From positions 124,001 to 188,000 of the forward strand of contig NZ_RHHR01000008.1 in NCBI RefSeq assembly GCF_003710915.1: DNA of 64,000 nucleotides. The letters run 5' to 3'. Origin of the DNA: Brevibacillus invocatus (GTDB lineage: Bacteria; Bacillota; Bacilli; Brevibacillales; Brevibacillaceae). This document shows, piece by piece, positions 8,669-18,226 of the stretch (position 1 is its first letter; each line of letters starts with the position of its first letter). The position numbers and the translations under genes are program-made. The notes below the pieces were generated by a model. That model saw only the letters and a list, made by a program, of their open reading frames with translations, ran no database searches and had not been told where the DNA came from.

Positions 8669-9850
8669 TTACTTGGGCAGGATGTCGCGATCAAAGATGC
8701 TGGTCGGGATGGACAACGTGCAGCATGCATTGGGTATATCGACAATGCCGGCGATTCTTCCCTCCACCGGAGCCGTGCCGAGAAGCATGTATGCCTGTTC
8801 ACCAGTAAAGCCCATTGCCGTTTTCAAATATTCAATTGCATTGAGGCATGCATTGCGATATGCGACATGAGCATCCATATACAACTGCTCTCCTGTCGTC
8901 TCATGGACAGAAATGCCTTCAAACACGAGGTACTCGGAATAATGCGGCTCTACTGGACCCGGCTTGAATACGGGGTTGTTAATGATGTTATATTTCGCCA
9001 TACCGCCCTTGATCACATCCACATGCAAATCAAGCCATCCTGCCATCTCGATGCCTCCGCAGAAGGTGATCTCACCGTCTCCTTGGGAGAAGTGCAAATC
9101 ACCCATCGACAGCTTTGCCCCTTCTACGTAGACAGGGAAGTAGATTCGCGTTCCTTTGGACAGGTTTTTAATATCGCAGTTTCCACCGTGCTCACGAGGA
9201 GGCACCGTACGCGCTGCTTCTCTGGCAATCCGATCAAATTCTGCTCCATGCAATTTACCCAGCACCGCACTTTCCGGAGTAGGCAGATTGGCAAGAGGAG
9301 GAACCCTTGTGGGGTTTTTCGCTACGAGTTCACTTTCGCGTTTGTTCCAACGATCCAACAATTGGTGGGATGGTGCTGTTCCAATCAAACCGGGATGAAG
9401 GATTCCAGCAAATTTGACGCCTGGCAAATGCCTGGAGGTTGTGTAAATGCCATGGAAATCCCAGATGGATTTGGCCGCCTGAGTATAGTGGTCGACAAGG
9501 AATGAACCTCCATTCTCTTTGGCAAAGATTCCATTGAATCCCCATTCGGAGTTCGGCAAGGCTCCGATATCCAGAATATCGACGACCAGTAGATCTCCCG
9601 GTTCTGCGCCATTTACCCAAACAGGCCCGCTGAGAACGTGAACGCGGTTCAGATTGACATCGCGAATGTCGGAGGGGTCGTCATTGTTGGAAATTTGGCC
9701 ATCGGTCCAGTCTTTACACTCCATCCGAAACACAGCGCCTGGATTGACGGACACAGTCGCTGGAATATCCGGATGCCACCTGTTGTGTCCAGGAGCTTCC
9801 TGTTCCTCCATCGGCTTGTTCAGGTCTACACGAAACAATACGTCTGGCAT
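8669..9850 (-). CDS. fmdA: Formamidase/acetamidase
   Basis: A 393-residue cytoplasmic amidohydrolase of the FmdA_AmdA family (formamide to formate and ammonia, or acetamide). Features of the family include GHNRWHPDIPATVSV near residue 21, NGAEPGDLLVVDILDIG near 81, FAGILHPGLIGTAPS near 145, GGNCDIKNL near 222, HFSQGDGEITFCGG near 253 and the C-terminal GIVDIPNACCTLSIP. Full length. It is the first gene of the amide unit, 47 bases downstream of a sigma-54 promoter, with AAGGAGG at 9858-9864. The dependence on nitrogen status or on amide is inferred from the activator gene facing it. Confidence 0.93.
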   Translation of the reverse strand: MPDVLFRVDLNKPMEEQEAPGHNRWHPDIPATVSVNPGAVFRMECKDWTDGQISNNDDPSDIRDVNLNRVHVLSGPVWVNGAEPGDLLVVDILDIGALPNSEWGFNGIFAKENGGSFLVDHYTQAAKSIWDFHGIYTTSRHLPGVKFAGILHPGLIGTAPSHQLLDRWNKRESELVAKNPTRVPPLANLPTPESAVLGKLHGAEFDRIAREAARTVPPREHGGNCDIKNLSKGTRIYFPVYVEGAKLSMGDLHFSQGDGEITFCGGIEMAGWLDLHVDVIKGGMAKYNIINNPVFKPGPVEPHYSEYLVFEGISVHETTGEQLYMDAHVAYRNACLNAIEYLKTAMGFTGEQAYMLLGTAPVEGRIAGIVDIPNACCTLSIPTSIFDRDILPK

Positions 9851-9895
9851 GCTATTTCCTCCTTATACTCATCTCGGTCATTCACCCTAAGACAG

Positions 9896-9912
9896 AAGCA
9901 AAAGACATGCCA
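9896..9912 (-). promoter_or_regulatory. Sigma-54 (SigL) -24/-12 promoter of the fmdA unit
   Basis: Minus strand TGGCAT-GTCTT-TTGCTT. The GG and GC elements have the exact spacing of the sigma-54 consensus TGGCAC-N5-TTGCW, with one mismatch (T for C). A start about 12 bases further would leave a leader of roughly 37 bases before the fmdA ATG. The divergent gene encodes a sigma-54 activator, which makes the call strong. Confidence 0.85.
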
Positions 9913-9981
9913 AGAAGACTTCGTAAAAGAGAAATTCGACGGAGAGTCCATATTTGCCTGATAAATCTGACTTTGTTGGAC

Positions 9982-10003
9982 TACCTGCCGGATGATTCAG
10001 GTA
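9982..10003. promoter_or_regulatory. Candidate upstream activating site for the sigma-54 activator
   Basis: Inverted repeat TACCTG-N10-CAGGTA, centred about 80 bases upstream of the -24 element and in front of the activator gene. Position and symmetry suit an enhancer-binding protein; the binding itself is inferred. Confidence 0.5.
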
Positions 10004-10161
10004 TACTAAAGAAGAGTGTGTGTCTCATTTTCAATCACCTACCATCATCCTTTTTCGAAAATGGCTTCGTTGGTTACCTGTGATCCTGCTCTTTGTCTCG
10101 TATTCGGACAATGTCTCATGATCGGACAATCCAACCATTTGCTGAAGGAGGCTGGCCATGT

Positions 10162-11436
10162 ATGGAAAGAAATGATGATGCAAGCTTGCACATCCCCTTA
10201 GCGGGTGTTCCTCCTGATGTGGCAACTTCTCCTTGTCATTCGCTTCTGTGCGCATGGGGGAAGGTCAGTCAAGAGTATGTCATCGCAGTTGCTCGCAACC
10301 GTGTCGTCTATTTTGTCAACCGCCGTGCATCAGAGCGCTTTACCCTCAGACCTGGCTCTGTGCTAGACGATGACTGGGAACAGCTGATACAGAAAGAATG
10401 GACGATCGAAGAGGTTGATTTGGAAGAAGAGCAGCTCTATCGCCTTTATTTCATCCGTCCCAAGCTAAAGCCCAGCGTAGAAGCAAATGCCGCCTCCGCT
10501 TTTCCTGCCATCAAAACCAGCAGCCCGCTGTATCAAGCTCAGCTACATACCGCGCGAGTCGCCGCTCACTCCGTCTCCAACACGATGATTTCGGGTGAAA
10601 CAGGATCGGGAAAGGAAGTGTTGGCCCGTGCCATTCATGCCGCAAGCAATCGCAAAGATAGGCCTTTTATTGCCGTTCACATCGCCTCTCTCCCTCGTGA
10701 GCTATTAGCGAGTGAGTTGTTCGGGTATACCGACGGTGCCTTTACAGGTGCAAAAAAAGGGGGAAAAATCGGAAAGCTGGAAGCAGCCAACGGTGGAACG
10801 CTGTTTCTGGATGAGATCGGCGAATTGACGCCTGAGATGCAAGTGGTTTTGCTGCGCGTTCTGGAGGAGCGAAAGATTACTCGATTGGGCGACCATGAGG
10901 AAAAGCCTCTCGACATCCGGATCATTGCTGCCACCAATCGTAAGCTTCAAGATGAAGTGACGGCGGGACGATTTCGCGCTGATTTGTATTACCGGCTGCA
11001 TGTGCTTCATGTCAAGATTCCCCCGCTTCGAGAACGAAAGGAAGACATTCCCGATCTGGTTGAACTGCTCCTCCACAAGCTACAGGCTCAATACGGCAGA
11101 GGACCGCTTTCCGTATGCAAGGCTGCCTGGCAGCTCTTGCTTTCACATACCTGGCCAGGCAATATCCGAGAGCTTCGCAACGTCATGGAACGAGCCTTTT
11201 TGCTGGCGCTAGACGAATCGATCATCACCATTTCCCACCTCCCTGTAGAATGGAACCACTCCGCCCCAATAGTGGAAGCAACGGGCTTCAGACGTTCGTC
11301 ACTGCGGGATCTGGAGAGGGAAACGATCCAGCGCGCACTCGCTGACGCAAAATCCATCAGTGCTGCAGCCAAACAATTGGGCATTGCGCGCAGTACCCTG
11401 TATCGGAAAATGAGCGAGTGGCACGGTGTTTTGTGA
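10162..11436 (+). CDS. Sigma-54 dependent activator (enhancer-binding protein) of the amide unit
   Basis: A 424-residue bEBP. Residues 1-115 form a short, unclassified sensor domain. The AAA+ core follows with Walker A GETGSGKE, the sigma-54 contact loop GAFTGA, Walker B GTLFLDEIGEL and the arginine-finger region FRADLYYRL. The C-terminus is a Fis-type helix-turn-helix (SISAAAKQLGIARSTLYRKM). The start ATG 10162 has AAGGAGG at 10145-10151; ATG 10158 is out of frame and stops at once. It is transcribed away from fmdA, whose promoter is sigma-54 type, so it probably switches on amide breakdown. Confidence 0.93.
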   Translation: MERNDDASLHIPLAGVPPDVATSPCHSLLCAWGKVSQEYVIAVARNRVVYFVNRRASERFTLRPGSVLDDDWEQLIQKEWTIEEVDLEEEQLYRLYFIRPKLKPSVEANAASAFPAIKTSSPLYQAQLHTARVAAHSVSNTMISGETGSGKEVLARAIHAASNRKDRPFIAVHIASLPRELLASELFGYTDGAFTGAKKGGKIGKLEAANGGTLFLDEIGELTPEMQVVLLRVLEERKITRLGDHEEKPLDIRIIAATNRKLQDEVTAGRFRADLYYRLHVLHVKIPPLRERKEDIPDLVELLLHKLQAQYGRGPLSVCKAAWQLLLSHTWPGNIRELRNVMERAFLLALDESIITISHLPVEWNHSAPIVEATGFRRSSLRDLERETIQRALADAKSISAAAKQLGIARSTLYRKMSEWHGVL

Positions 11437-11444
11437 ACGTAATA

Positions 11445-11496
11445 AGGCGTTCCTTCTGTCTGTGAAAGACTTTGGGAACGCCTCGTTGTTTTTTTA
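11445..11496 (+). terminator. Terminator of the sigma-54 activator gene
   Basis: Stem AGGCGTTCC (11445-11453) / GGAACGCCT (11475-11483) followed by CGTTGTTTTTTT. The converging oppA gene stops at 11507, so the hairpin may serve both. Confidence 0.75.
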
Positions 11497-11506
11497 TGCC
11501 TACAGG

Positions 11507-13171
11507 TTATTCAACGGTCGCATATTCAAAGTAAGTATGTCCGATGTAGTTTTTCATGACACCTTTTACATGCGGTTTCGCCAGGTAGGTATCCTGGTAG
11601 AAATAGAGTGGGAAGACAGGCATTTCGTCCATCAGGATTTGTTCAGCCTTGGCATAGTTAGCAGCGCGCTTGGTTTGATCTTGAATTTCCCGGTTTTCTT
11701 TCAGCAAGGCATCGTACTCCGCGTTGCTCCAGCGAGGGCCGTCTTTGGCATTGACGGTTTCAAACAAGGTCAGGTTGGTCATCGGATCCAGATAGTCTCC
11801 CGTCCAGCCATCGCGAGCGATCATGAAGTTGCCCATTCTCATTTCATCCCAATAAATTTTGGACTCCAAAATATTGATGGTCACTTCGACACCCAGGTTT
11901 TCTTTCCACATGCTGTGCAGGGCTTGTGCGATATCCTTGTCGGTATTGCCGGACATCGTCATGAACTCGATCTCTGGCAAGCCTTTTCCATCCGGATAGC
12001 CTGCTTCAGCCAAGAGACGTTTTGCTTCTGCTACATCTTCCTTGAACAAATCTCCTACCACATCGCGGTATTCCTTGGTAGGATCGACGAGATCTGGCAT
12101 GCCGTAAGGGACAAAACCAAAAGCAATTTTTTCATTGGATTGCAGAACGTTTTTCACAATCGCCTCACGATTGATGGAAATGGCGAACGCTTTTCTCACG
12201 CGAGGATCATCGAAAGGCTTCACGCTGGTATTGTAGTCAAAGTAGTAGGTACCAATACGTGGCTCTGCAAAAAATTCAGGTGTGTTCAAGTATTTTTGCA
12301 GCGATTCATTGTTGATGTTATCGGAAACGTCGATCTCACCATTGGTATAAGCAGCCAATTCGGCTTCTGCCGCTTCGATGAAGACGATTTCCAAAGTATC
12401 GAGCTGGACTTTATCTGCATCCAAATAATTCGGGTTTTTCTTCAGCACGTATTTTTGCTTGGGATGAATCTCCGAGAGAGTGAAAGGACCTGTGACCAGA
12501 TACGTCTCTGGTGTTTTTGTCCAGCCATCATTGCCGTCCACAACATCTTTACGGACTGGGTAATAGGACGTTGCACAAAGCAGGTTCAGGAAGTAGGTGG
12601 TCGGATTCTCCAGCTCCACCTCAAGTGTTTGATCGTCGACTGCTTTTACGCCAACCTGGTCGGCTGTCGCCTTGCCTTCGTTGTATGCCTGACCGTTTTT
12701 CAGATAGAACAGGTCAAAAGCAGCTTCAGAAGCAACATCAGGATTCAACACCCGTTTCCAGGAATATTCAAAGTCATGAGCTGTGACAGGTTTGCCATCA
12801 CTCCATTTGGCATTTGGATTGATCTTGAAGGTGTATTTCGTCCCTGTCTCGTCGAGTTTCGTTTCACTAGCCAAAGATGGAACAGGAAGCCCGTCTTGAC
12901 TAATTTTGTAAAGTCCTCTGAACAGGTTTTGCATCACGATGGACGAACGTGAGTAAACGTTCAGCGTAGGATCCAGCGTTTCTGGTTCGGAAGGCAATGC
13001 GTAAATGATTTTCTTTTCTTTTCCAGTTGATTCCGCAGGCTGTTGTGTTGCTGGCGCCTGTGTGTTCGTGTTGTTGTCCGTGCTTGGTGCTGCTGTGTTG
13101 CTGGAGCTACAACCAGCAACGACTACCGCTACTAATGATAACTTGAAAAAAAGGCCGACAAGCTTTTTCAT
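11507..13171 (-). CDS. oppA: Importer 1: oligopeptide-binding lipoprotein (OppA family)
   Basis: A 554-residue SBP_bac_5 protein that captures peptides outside the cell and hands them to the permease. Residues 1-21 are a lipoprotein signal with lipobox VVAG-Cys21, followed by a Ser/Asn/Thr/Gln-rich linker to about residue 50. Family motifs include TVNVYSRSS-like LDPTLNVYSRSS near 63, AHDFEYSWKRVLNP near 126 and DDPRVRKAFAISINRE near 318. It is the last gene of the B-C-D-F-A unit and is separated from oppF by 91 bases that contain a small terminator-like hairpin. ATG 13171 has AGAGGGGG before it. Peptide specificity cannot be read from sequence. Confidence 0.93.
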   Translation of the reverse strand: MKKLVGLFFKLSLVAVVVAGCSSSNTAAPSTDNNTNTQAPATQQPAESTGKEKKIIYALPSEPETLDPTLNVYSRSSIVMQNLFRGLYKISQDGLPVPSLASETKLDETGTKYTFKINPNAKWSDGKPVTAHDFEYSWKRVLNPDVASEAAFDLFYLKNGQAYNEGKATADQVGVKAVDDQTLEVELENPTTYFLNLLCATSYYPVRKDVVDGNDGWTKTPETYLVTGPFTLSEIHPKQKYVLKKNPNYLDADKVQLDTLEIVFIEAAEAELAAYTNGEIDVSDNINNESLQKYLNTPEFFAEPRIGTYYFDYNTSVKPFDDPRVRKAFAISINREAIVKNVLQSNEKIAFGFVPYGMPDLVDPTKEYRDVVGDLFKEDVAEAKRLLAEAGYPDGKGLPEIEFMTMSGNTDKDIAQALHSMWKENLGVEVTINILESKIYWDEMRMGNFMIARDGWTGDYLDPMTNLTLFETVNAKDGPRWSNAEYDALLKENREIQDQTKRAANYAKAEQILMDEMPVFPLYFYQDTYLAKPHVKGVMKNYIGHTYFEYATVE

Positions 13172-13201
13172 TTTCTTCCCCCTCTGTCTTGTTTTCTTAT
13201 G

Positions 13202-13220
13202 AAAAACTGTCTGTGACAGC
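13202..13220 (-). terminator. Weak intraoperonic terminator between oppF and oppA of importer 1
   Basis: Minus strand hairpin CTGTC-ACA-GACAG followed by TTTTTC. The stem is only five pairs, so it would be leaky, or serve as a 3' end after processing. It could separate expression of the binding protein from the rest of the unit. Confidence 0.45.
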
Positions 13221-13262
13221 TTCCATACCTACTGTTTCAAGCATGATCCGGCATAAGCTTTA

Positions 13263-14246
13263 TCATGAAGAGACGATGTGACAAGCGACCTGGTGTCCAC
13301 TGCCGATTACCTTAAGCTCTGGTTTTACTTCTCGGCAAGTCGCGACGGCATAGGCACAACGCGTCTGAAAAGCACATCCCGGCGGCGGATTGAGCGGGCT
13401 TGGGACATCTCCTTGCAGATGAATCCTCTCACTCTTTTCTGCCAGGTCCGGATCTGCGATCGGCAAGGCAGACAACAAGGCTTTTGTATAAGGATGCTGC
13501 ATGTTCGTGTACAACGTGTTGGCGTCTGCGATTTCGACCAAGCTGCCCAAATACATCACCCCAACTTTGTGGGAGATGTGACGCACCATCGACAAGTCAT
13601 GCGAGATAAACAGATAGGTCAGACCGAATTTTTCCTGCAGTTCTTCAAGCATATTGACCACCTGGGCCTGAATCGAGACATCCAGCGCGGAGATTGGTTC
13701 GTCACAGACGATAAACTCTGGTTCCACAGCTAGCGCGCGGGCGATGCCGATACGCTGTCTTTGTCCACCTGAGAATTCATGGGGATAGCGGTTGATATGA
13801 TCCTTTTTCAATCCAACCAGCTCTATTAGTTCCCGAATCCGATCTGCTCGATCTTTACCGCTGCATATCTTGTGGACATCCAGGGGATCGCCGATGATCT
13901 CACCGACCGTCATCCGAGGATCGAGTGAAGCATAGGGGTCTTGGAAAATCATCTGCATCTTTTTGCGAATGGGAAGGATTTCCTTGAACTTCAAGTGCTC
14001 AATCGGTTTTCCCTGAAACAGGATTTGACCTGAAGTCGGTTCATATAGCTTGAGCAGTGTTCGGCCTGCAGTCGTCTTGCCGCAACCAGACTCCCCTACG
14101 AGTCCAAGTGTTTCTCCCTTTTTAATGGAGAAGCTGACGTCATCCACCGCTTTTAGCTGGCGATCGCTTCGAGAGAACAATCCTTTTTTCACATCAAAGT
14201 ACTTCTTCAAGTTTTTGACTTCAATGAGATTCTCGTTATTTTCCAT
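13263..14246 (-). CDS. oppF: Importer 1: OppF-type ATPase
   Basis: A 327-residue ABC ATPase powering importer 1. Walker A is GESGCGKTT, the signature is [10 protein letters not shown], Walker B IVCDEP and the H-loop ISHD. The C-terminal oligo_HPY extension has the [14 protein letters not shown] cysteine pattern of Opp/Dpp ATPases. Its ATG (14246) overlaps the oppD stop as TGATG, which fixes the start and implies translational coupling; the longer upstream start would lie inside oppD. Confidence 0.94.
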   Translation of the reverse strand: MENNENLIEVKNLKKYFDVKKGLFSRSDRQLKAVDDVSFSIKKGETLGLVGESGCGKTTAGRTLLKLYEPTSGQILFQGKPIEHLKFKEILPIRKKMQMIFQDPYASLDPRMTVGEIIGDPLDVHKICSGKDRADRIRELIELVGLKKDHINRYPHEFSGGQRQRIGIARALAVEPEFIVCDEPISALDVSIQAQVVNMLEELQEKFGLTYLFISHDLSMVRHISHKVGVMYLGSLVEIADANTLYTNMQHPYTKALLSALPIADPDLAEKSERIHLQGDVPSPLNPPPGCAFQTRCAYAVATCREVKPELKVIGSGHQVACHIVSS

Positions 14247-15244
14247 CAGCTGCCCACCCCTCTTTCCACCTTTGCGGCTTTCGGGTGCATCAACCAGCAT
14301 GCTGCCCGATGGCTTTCACTCAAGGAGATCGGGACAGGCGACATTTGCGTGCAAATCTTCATCGCGTGCTCACATCTGGCTGCAAATGCACAACCCTTGG
14401 GCGGAGATAACAGATCGGGTGGACTACCCGGTATCGGGATCAGTTTTTTCTTTTCACCCTCTGTGACTTTGGGCATGGAGCGCATCAATCCCCATGTGTA
14501 GGGATGCTGCGGGTTGTAAAAAACTTCCCGGGTCGTTCCTTCTTCTACGATCTCTCCACCGTACATGACGATGATCCGGCTGCACATGCTGGCTACGACT
14601 CCCAGATCATGCGTGATCAACACAATCGAGGTATTGCCCTTTTTCTTCAAATCGCTCATGAGATCCAGAATTTGAGCCTGAATCGTCACGTCCAGTGCCG
14701 TTGTTGGTTCATCTGCGATGAGCAGCTTCGGATTACAGGAGATCGCGATGGCAATCATCACCCTTTGTCTCATCCCGCCAGAAAACTCGTGAGGATATTG
14801 ATTGAGACGGCTCTCCGGGCTGGGGATTTCCACCATCTTGAGGACCTCGATCGCTCTTTTTTTGGCTTCGGATTTGGACAGCTTTTGATGAATCCGAATC
14901 GGTTCCATGATCTGATCTCCGATAGTGAATAGCGGGTTTAGCGAAGTCATCGGATCTTGAAAAATCATCCCGATGTCGTTGCCGTGCAATCTTCTCATCT
15001 GCTTCTGGTCCATATCCATAATTTCCGTACCGTCAAAGGTCAAACGGTCGGCATCAATCTTTGCATTTTCGGGCAGCAAACGCATGATAGACAGCATCGA
15101 TACACTTTTTCCTGAGCCAGACTCTCCAACAATGCCGACCGATTCTCCTCTATCTACATGAAAGGAGATACCGCGAACAGCTTGTACTTGTCCTGCTTCG
15201 ATATGAAAAGTCGTTTTCAAATTGTTGATTTGCAACAGCTTCAC
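14246..15244 (-). CDS. oppD: Importer 1: OppD-type ATPase
   Basis: A 332-residue ABC ATPase, partner of OppF in the same importer. Walker [10 protein letters not shown]-loop [12 protein letters not shown], signature FSGGMRQRV, Walker [14 protein letters not shown]. The C-terminal cysteine motif ([18 protein letters not shown]) may hold an iron-sulfur cluster, as reported for several Opp/Dpp ATPases. It lies 13 bases after oppC and overlaps oppF by one base. Confidence 0.94.
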   Translation of the reverse strand: MKLLQINNLKTTFHIEAGQVQAVRGISFHVDRGESVGIVGESGSGKSVSMLSIMRLLPENAKIDADRLTFDGTEIMDMDQKQMRRLHGNDIGMIFQDPMTSLNPLFTIGDQIMEPIRIHQKLSKSEAKKRAIEVLKMVEIPSPESRLNQYPHEFSGGMRQRVMIAIAISCNPKLLIADEPTTALDVTIQAQILDLMSDLKKKGNTSIVLITHDLGVVASMCSRIIVMYGGEIVEEGTTREVFYNPQHPYTWGLMRSMPKVTEGEKKKLIPIPGSPPDLLSPPKGCAFAARCEHAMKICTQMSPVPISLSESHRAACWLMHPKAAKVERGVGS

Positions 15245-15257
15245 CGGTAACCCCCCT

Positions 15258-16235
15258 TTATTTCTTCAGACGTGGATCAAGCGCATCCCTTAACCCGTCA
15301 CCTATAAAATTAAGTGAAAACATCGTGAGACTGATCGCAAGTGCAGGGAACAACATCTGATAAGGTTGGGTAAAGATGGTAGGGATCGCATCATTCACAA
15401 GCGTACCCCAACTCGCAATCGGAACCTGGATACCGATTCCGAGAAAGCTGAGGAAAGCTTCCGAGAAAATGGCAGATGGCACCAAGAACGTCACTGTTAC
15501 AATAATCGGGCCAATGCTATTCGGAATCAGGTGCTTAAACAAGATCCGCAGATTGGATGAACCGATGGAACGAGCGGCCAGCGCATACTCCTGATGCTTC
15601 AGCGTAACCACTTGAGAACGAACGATCCTCGCTGTACCGATCCAGGACGTCAGGCACAAAGCGATTAGTATACTTTGTATGCTGTTGCCCAGGAACATCA
15701 TCACCAAAATGATGTACAGCAAATCCGGAACCCCGATCATGATATCGACGATCCGCATCAGGATCATATCAACCCTTCCGCCGAAGTAACCGGATAAGCC
15801 ACCGTAGATAACCCCAATGACCATGTTGATGGCGGCAGCAACGAAGCCGATCAGCAAGCTAATTCTTGCGCCGTACAACGTCCGAACGAAAATATCCCGC
15901 CCAAACTTGTCCGTACCGAACCAGTGCTCCGAGGATGGGGGTTGGTTTCCATTATTTAAATCTTGGCCATCATATGTATATTGCGAAAACATTGGACCGA
16001 ATATTGCGAAAACAGCCATAATCAAAACGAAGCATAACCCGATCATCGCCAAGCGATCCTTGCGAAAGCGCCCCCAGGCATCCTGCCAGTACGATTTGCT
16101 TGGGCGGGAAATCTCTTCATTGTCTTGCTTCGAGTCTTCTCCGACCTTCTCGAAAAGTTCATCTGGAAGTTCGTTTATGTGTTTCCCTGGAAAACGATCC
16201 TCTTCCTTGTCATTCATATGAACCGAAATACTCAA
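15258..16235 (-). CDS. oppC: Importer 1: OppC-type permease
   Basis: A membrane permease of about 325 residues with six helices. A charged cytoplasmic N-terminal tail of about 60 residues precedes the first helix. Family motifs include SEHWFGTDKFGRDIFVR and the EAA loop EYALAARSIGSSNLRIL; it ends GLRDALDPR. I prefer TTG 16235, which has GGGGG eight bases upstream, over the GTG at 16244, which almost touches that site; ATG 16217 is another option. It is five or so bases from the end of oppB. Confidence 0.88.
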   Translation of the reverse strand: MSISVHMNDKEEDRFPGKHINELPDELFEKVGEDSKQDNEEISRPSKSYWQDAWGRFRKDRLAMIGLCFVLIMAVFAIFGPMFSQYTYDGQDLNNGNQPPSSEHWFGTDKFGRDIFVRTLYGARISLLIGFVAAAINMVIGVIYGGLSGYFGGRVDMILMRIVDIMIGVPDLLYIILVMMFLGNSIQSILIALCLTSWIGTARIVRSQVVTLKHQEYALAARSIGSSNLRILFKHLIPNSIGPIIVTVTFLVPSAIFSEAFLSFLGIGIQVPIASWGTLVNDAIPTIFTQPYQMLFPALAISLTMFSLNFIGDGLRDALDPRLKK

Positions 16236-16249
16236 TTTCCTCACCCCCT

Positions 16250-17176
16250 CTACTCATCTATTTTGATGCGACGATCGATTACCGCATAGAGAATATCGAC
16301 AATGATATTGCAAATCACGATAAAAGCACCGAAGAAAACCGTCATACCCAAAATAACCGAATAGTCACGATCGCTGATCGAGGACACGAAATCCCTGCCG
16401 ATGCCTGGAATGGAGAAGATTCTCTCAATGACGAAGCTCCCTGTCAACAGAATCGCAACCAGCGGACCCAAATATGTAACGATAGGAATAATTGCATTTT
16501 TCAAAGCATGCTTGCAGATGACTTGCAGCTCGTGTACGCCTTTTGCACGTGCCGTACGGATGTAGTCGTAACGCATGACTTCCAGCATGCTGGATCTCAT
16601 CAACCTGGCGATGTAAGCGATCGGACTAAAAGCAAGGCATGTCACGGGTAGAATATAATGCTGCCACGAAGTCAACCCGAATGTAGGCAATATCTTCAAT
16701 ACGACTGCAAAAAGGAACAGCAAGAGTACGGATAGAACAAAGTTGGGAATCGAAATGCCTACGGTCGCAATGATCATGGATAGCCAATCAGCCCACTTTC
16801 CCCTTTTGATCGCAGAGGTGATCCCAAGTGGAATACCGACTAAAAGAGCGACGATGATCGCGATCAGACCAACCTTGGCAGATACCGGAAAGCCTTGTTC
16901 GATCAACTCATTGACCGTTACACTGGTTTGCTTGAACGAGATTCCGAAATCTCCCTGGGCAAGGTTTTTGAGGTAATTTACATACTGAATGTGCACTGGA
17001 TCATTCAATCCGTATTTTTCCTGAACTTTTTCCATAACAGCCTTCGGTACCTTGCGTTCCTCAGCAGGGCTAAACGGTCCCCCTGGAATGGCATGCATCA
17101 AGAAAAAGGTAACCGTAGTCAGAACAAACATAGTAATGAGACCAGCAATGATCCTTTTGATGATATAACGACCCAT
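16250..17176 (-). CDS. oppB: Importer 1: OppB-type permease
   Basis: A 308-residue permease, first gene of importer 1. It begins with the typical MGRYIIKRIIAGLITMFVLT helix, then HAIPGGPF near residue 28, GDFGISFKQ near 74 and the EAA loop YIRTARAKGVHELQVI near 200. Six helices. ATG 17176 with an AGGAGAGGAGTGAGGAA ribosome site. The 290 bases upstream hold a possible promoter (TTGACG at 17294-17299 and TATAAT at 17269-17274 on the minus strand, spacer 19). Confidence 0.93.
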   Translation of the reverse strand: MGRYIIKRIIAGLITMFVLTTVTFFLMHAIPGGPFSPAEERKVPKAVMEKVQEKYGLNDPVHIQYVNYLKNLAQGDFGISFKQTSVTVNELIEQGFPVSAKVGLIAIIVALLVGIPLGITSAIKRGKWADWLSMIIATVGISIPNFVLSVLLLFLFAVVLKILPTFGLTSWQHYILPVTCLAFSPIAYIARLMRSSMLEVMRYDYIRTARAKGVHELQVICKHALKNAIIPIVTYLGPLVAILLTGSFVIERIFSIPGIGRDFVSSISDRDYSVILGMTVFFGAFIVICNIIVDILYAVIDRRIKIDE

Positions 17177-17268
17177 TTCCTCACTCCTCTCCTTCTGGAC
17201 AGTAAAGCACTACTGCAATCTTGTGTAAGACTTTTAAAAATTTTCTACCAAATCGAAATTATAGATCA

Positions 17269-17299
17269 ATTATAGCTTATGAGTCATATAAATCGTCAA
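17269..17299 (-). promoter_or_regulatory. Possible promoter of importer 1
   Basis: TTGACG and TATAAT with a 19-base spacer, longer than ideal. It lies about 90 bases before oppB in a very AT-rich stretch. The rest of 17177-17393 shows nothing else I can name. Confidence 0.35.
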
Positions 17300-17392
17300 G
17301 TAGTAGTAAACATTTGAAGATAATTGCATATATTTGTTTAATCTAACTCTCTATAAAAAATTTTTATAATGGATATTATTTTAGTGAATATT

Positions 17393-17425
17393 AAAAACCC
17401 ATCCTGCTTTCACATCCAGGATGGG
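17393..17425 (-). terminator. Terminator of the YdcZ-type pseudogene
   Basis: Perfect nine-pair stem CCCATCCTG (17398-17406) / CAGGATGGG (17417-17425) followed by TTTTTAAT on the minus strand. Confidence 0.8.
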
Positions 17426-17465
17426 AGCCTTTGTATCATAAAATTGGTGTTGCACATAACTCGTA

Positions 17466-18162
17466 TCAAACCAGTGAAATTCCTACAAAAACGCCGGACA
17501 AGCGATACTCTGGTGGAGGCGGTTCATAGGCCTCCATTGAACCATAGGAACCTTCCCCAAAGCTGAATACCGAGGATCCCATTGAACAAGAACAGCACGA
17601 GCGGTGAATCTCTTCGCATCGGTTCTCCCATCCTATCACTGCGATTCGGTCCCTCCCGTTACACCTCAAACATGCGGACGAATCAACGAGGCGAATGTTA
17701 CCCCATATGTCTCCTCAAATGGTTTTTTCAAGGTAACTCGCCTTCTCCTCATCCATTTTGTATTCGGGTTTGTAGCGATTGAATGGCAGCCGTTATTTGC
17801 AAGATTTCAGCAAGATACTCTCAAAATATAGAAGTCTCCTCTTATGTAATTTTGAAATGATAGCACAAACAGGAAAAGGCAGGCAAGGCACCCAGATTCC
17901 CGATCGCAAAGCTGACGCCAAACATCAGAGTAATGCCCATAATCCCCGCAATCGTAATCAAACTCGCACCGTGTAGGGAAAATGAAGGGATCCCATAGAT
18001 TCGTAGCATGACGCCTGCTCCCAGCACTTGTATGAGTGAAACACCCATAATCATCGTGAACAGTCCCTGTTCCTTACCGATTAATGCATTCAGCGAGCTT
18101 TGCACCGCTCCTATCAACCCCGCCGAAAAAGCTAGAATCATGCTGATTACATAACTGCTCAC
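17466..18162 (-). pseudogene. Decayed YdcZ (DUF606) DMT-type transporter
   Basis: The intact start reads MSSYVISMILAFSAGLIGAV with the family pattern QSSLNALIGKEQGLF and LFGVSFAIGNLGALPAF, about 95 residues. The frame then runs into SCLCYHFKIT and a stop at 17842. Further on, pieces in other frames resemble the end of the same fold: a hydrophobic run SPLVLFLFNGILGIQLW and, ending at 17466, RLSGVFVGISLV, like the usual RL.GV.L...G.YLV tail. No single frame connects them. This looks like one inactivated small-transporter gene that still has its terminator. The match of the tail is my own reading and needs alignment. Confidence 0.6.
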
Positions 18163-18226
18163 AAAGAGATCTCCTTTTCGTTGACCGATGGTATACGAAC
18201 GAATTTCAAAATAGAGATCAACGTAA

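Noticed and set aside
8432-9505. 357-codon plus-strand frame opposite fmdB and fmdA
   Set aside because: Composition is shadow-like and the opposite strand carries the complete formamidase.
11426-12952. 508-codon plus-strand open frame opposite oppA of importer 1
   Set aside because: It is a shadow of the binding-protein gene, whose lipobox and SBP motifs are unmistakable on the other strand.
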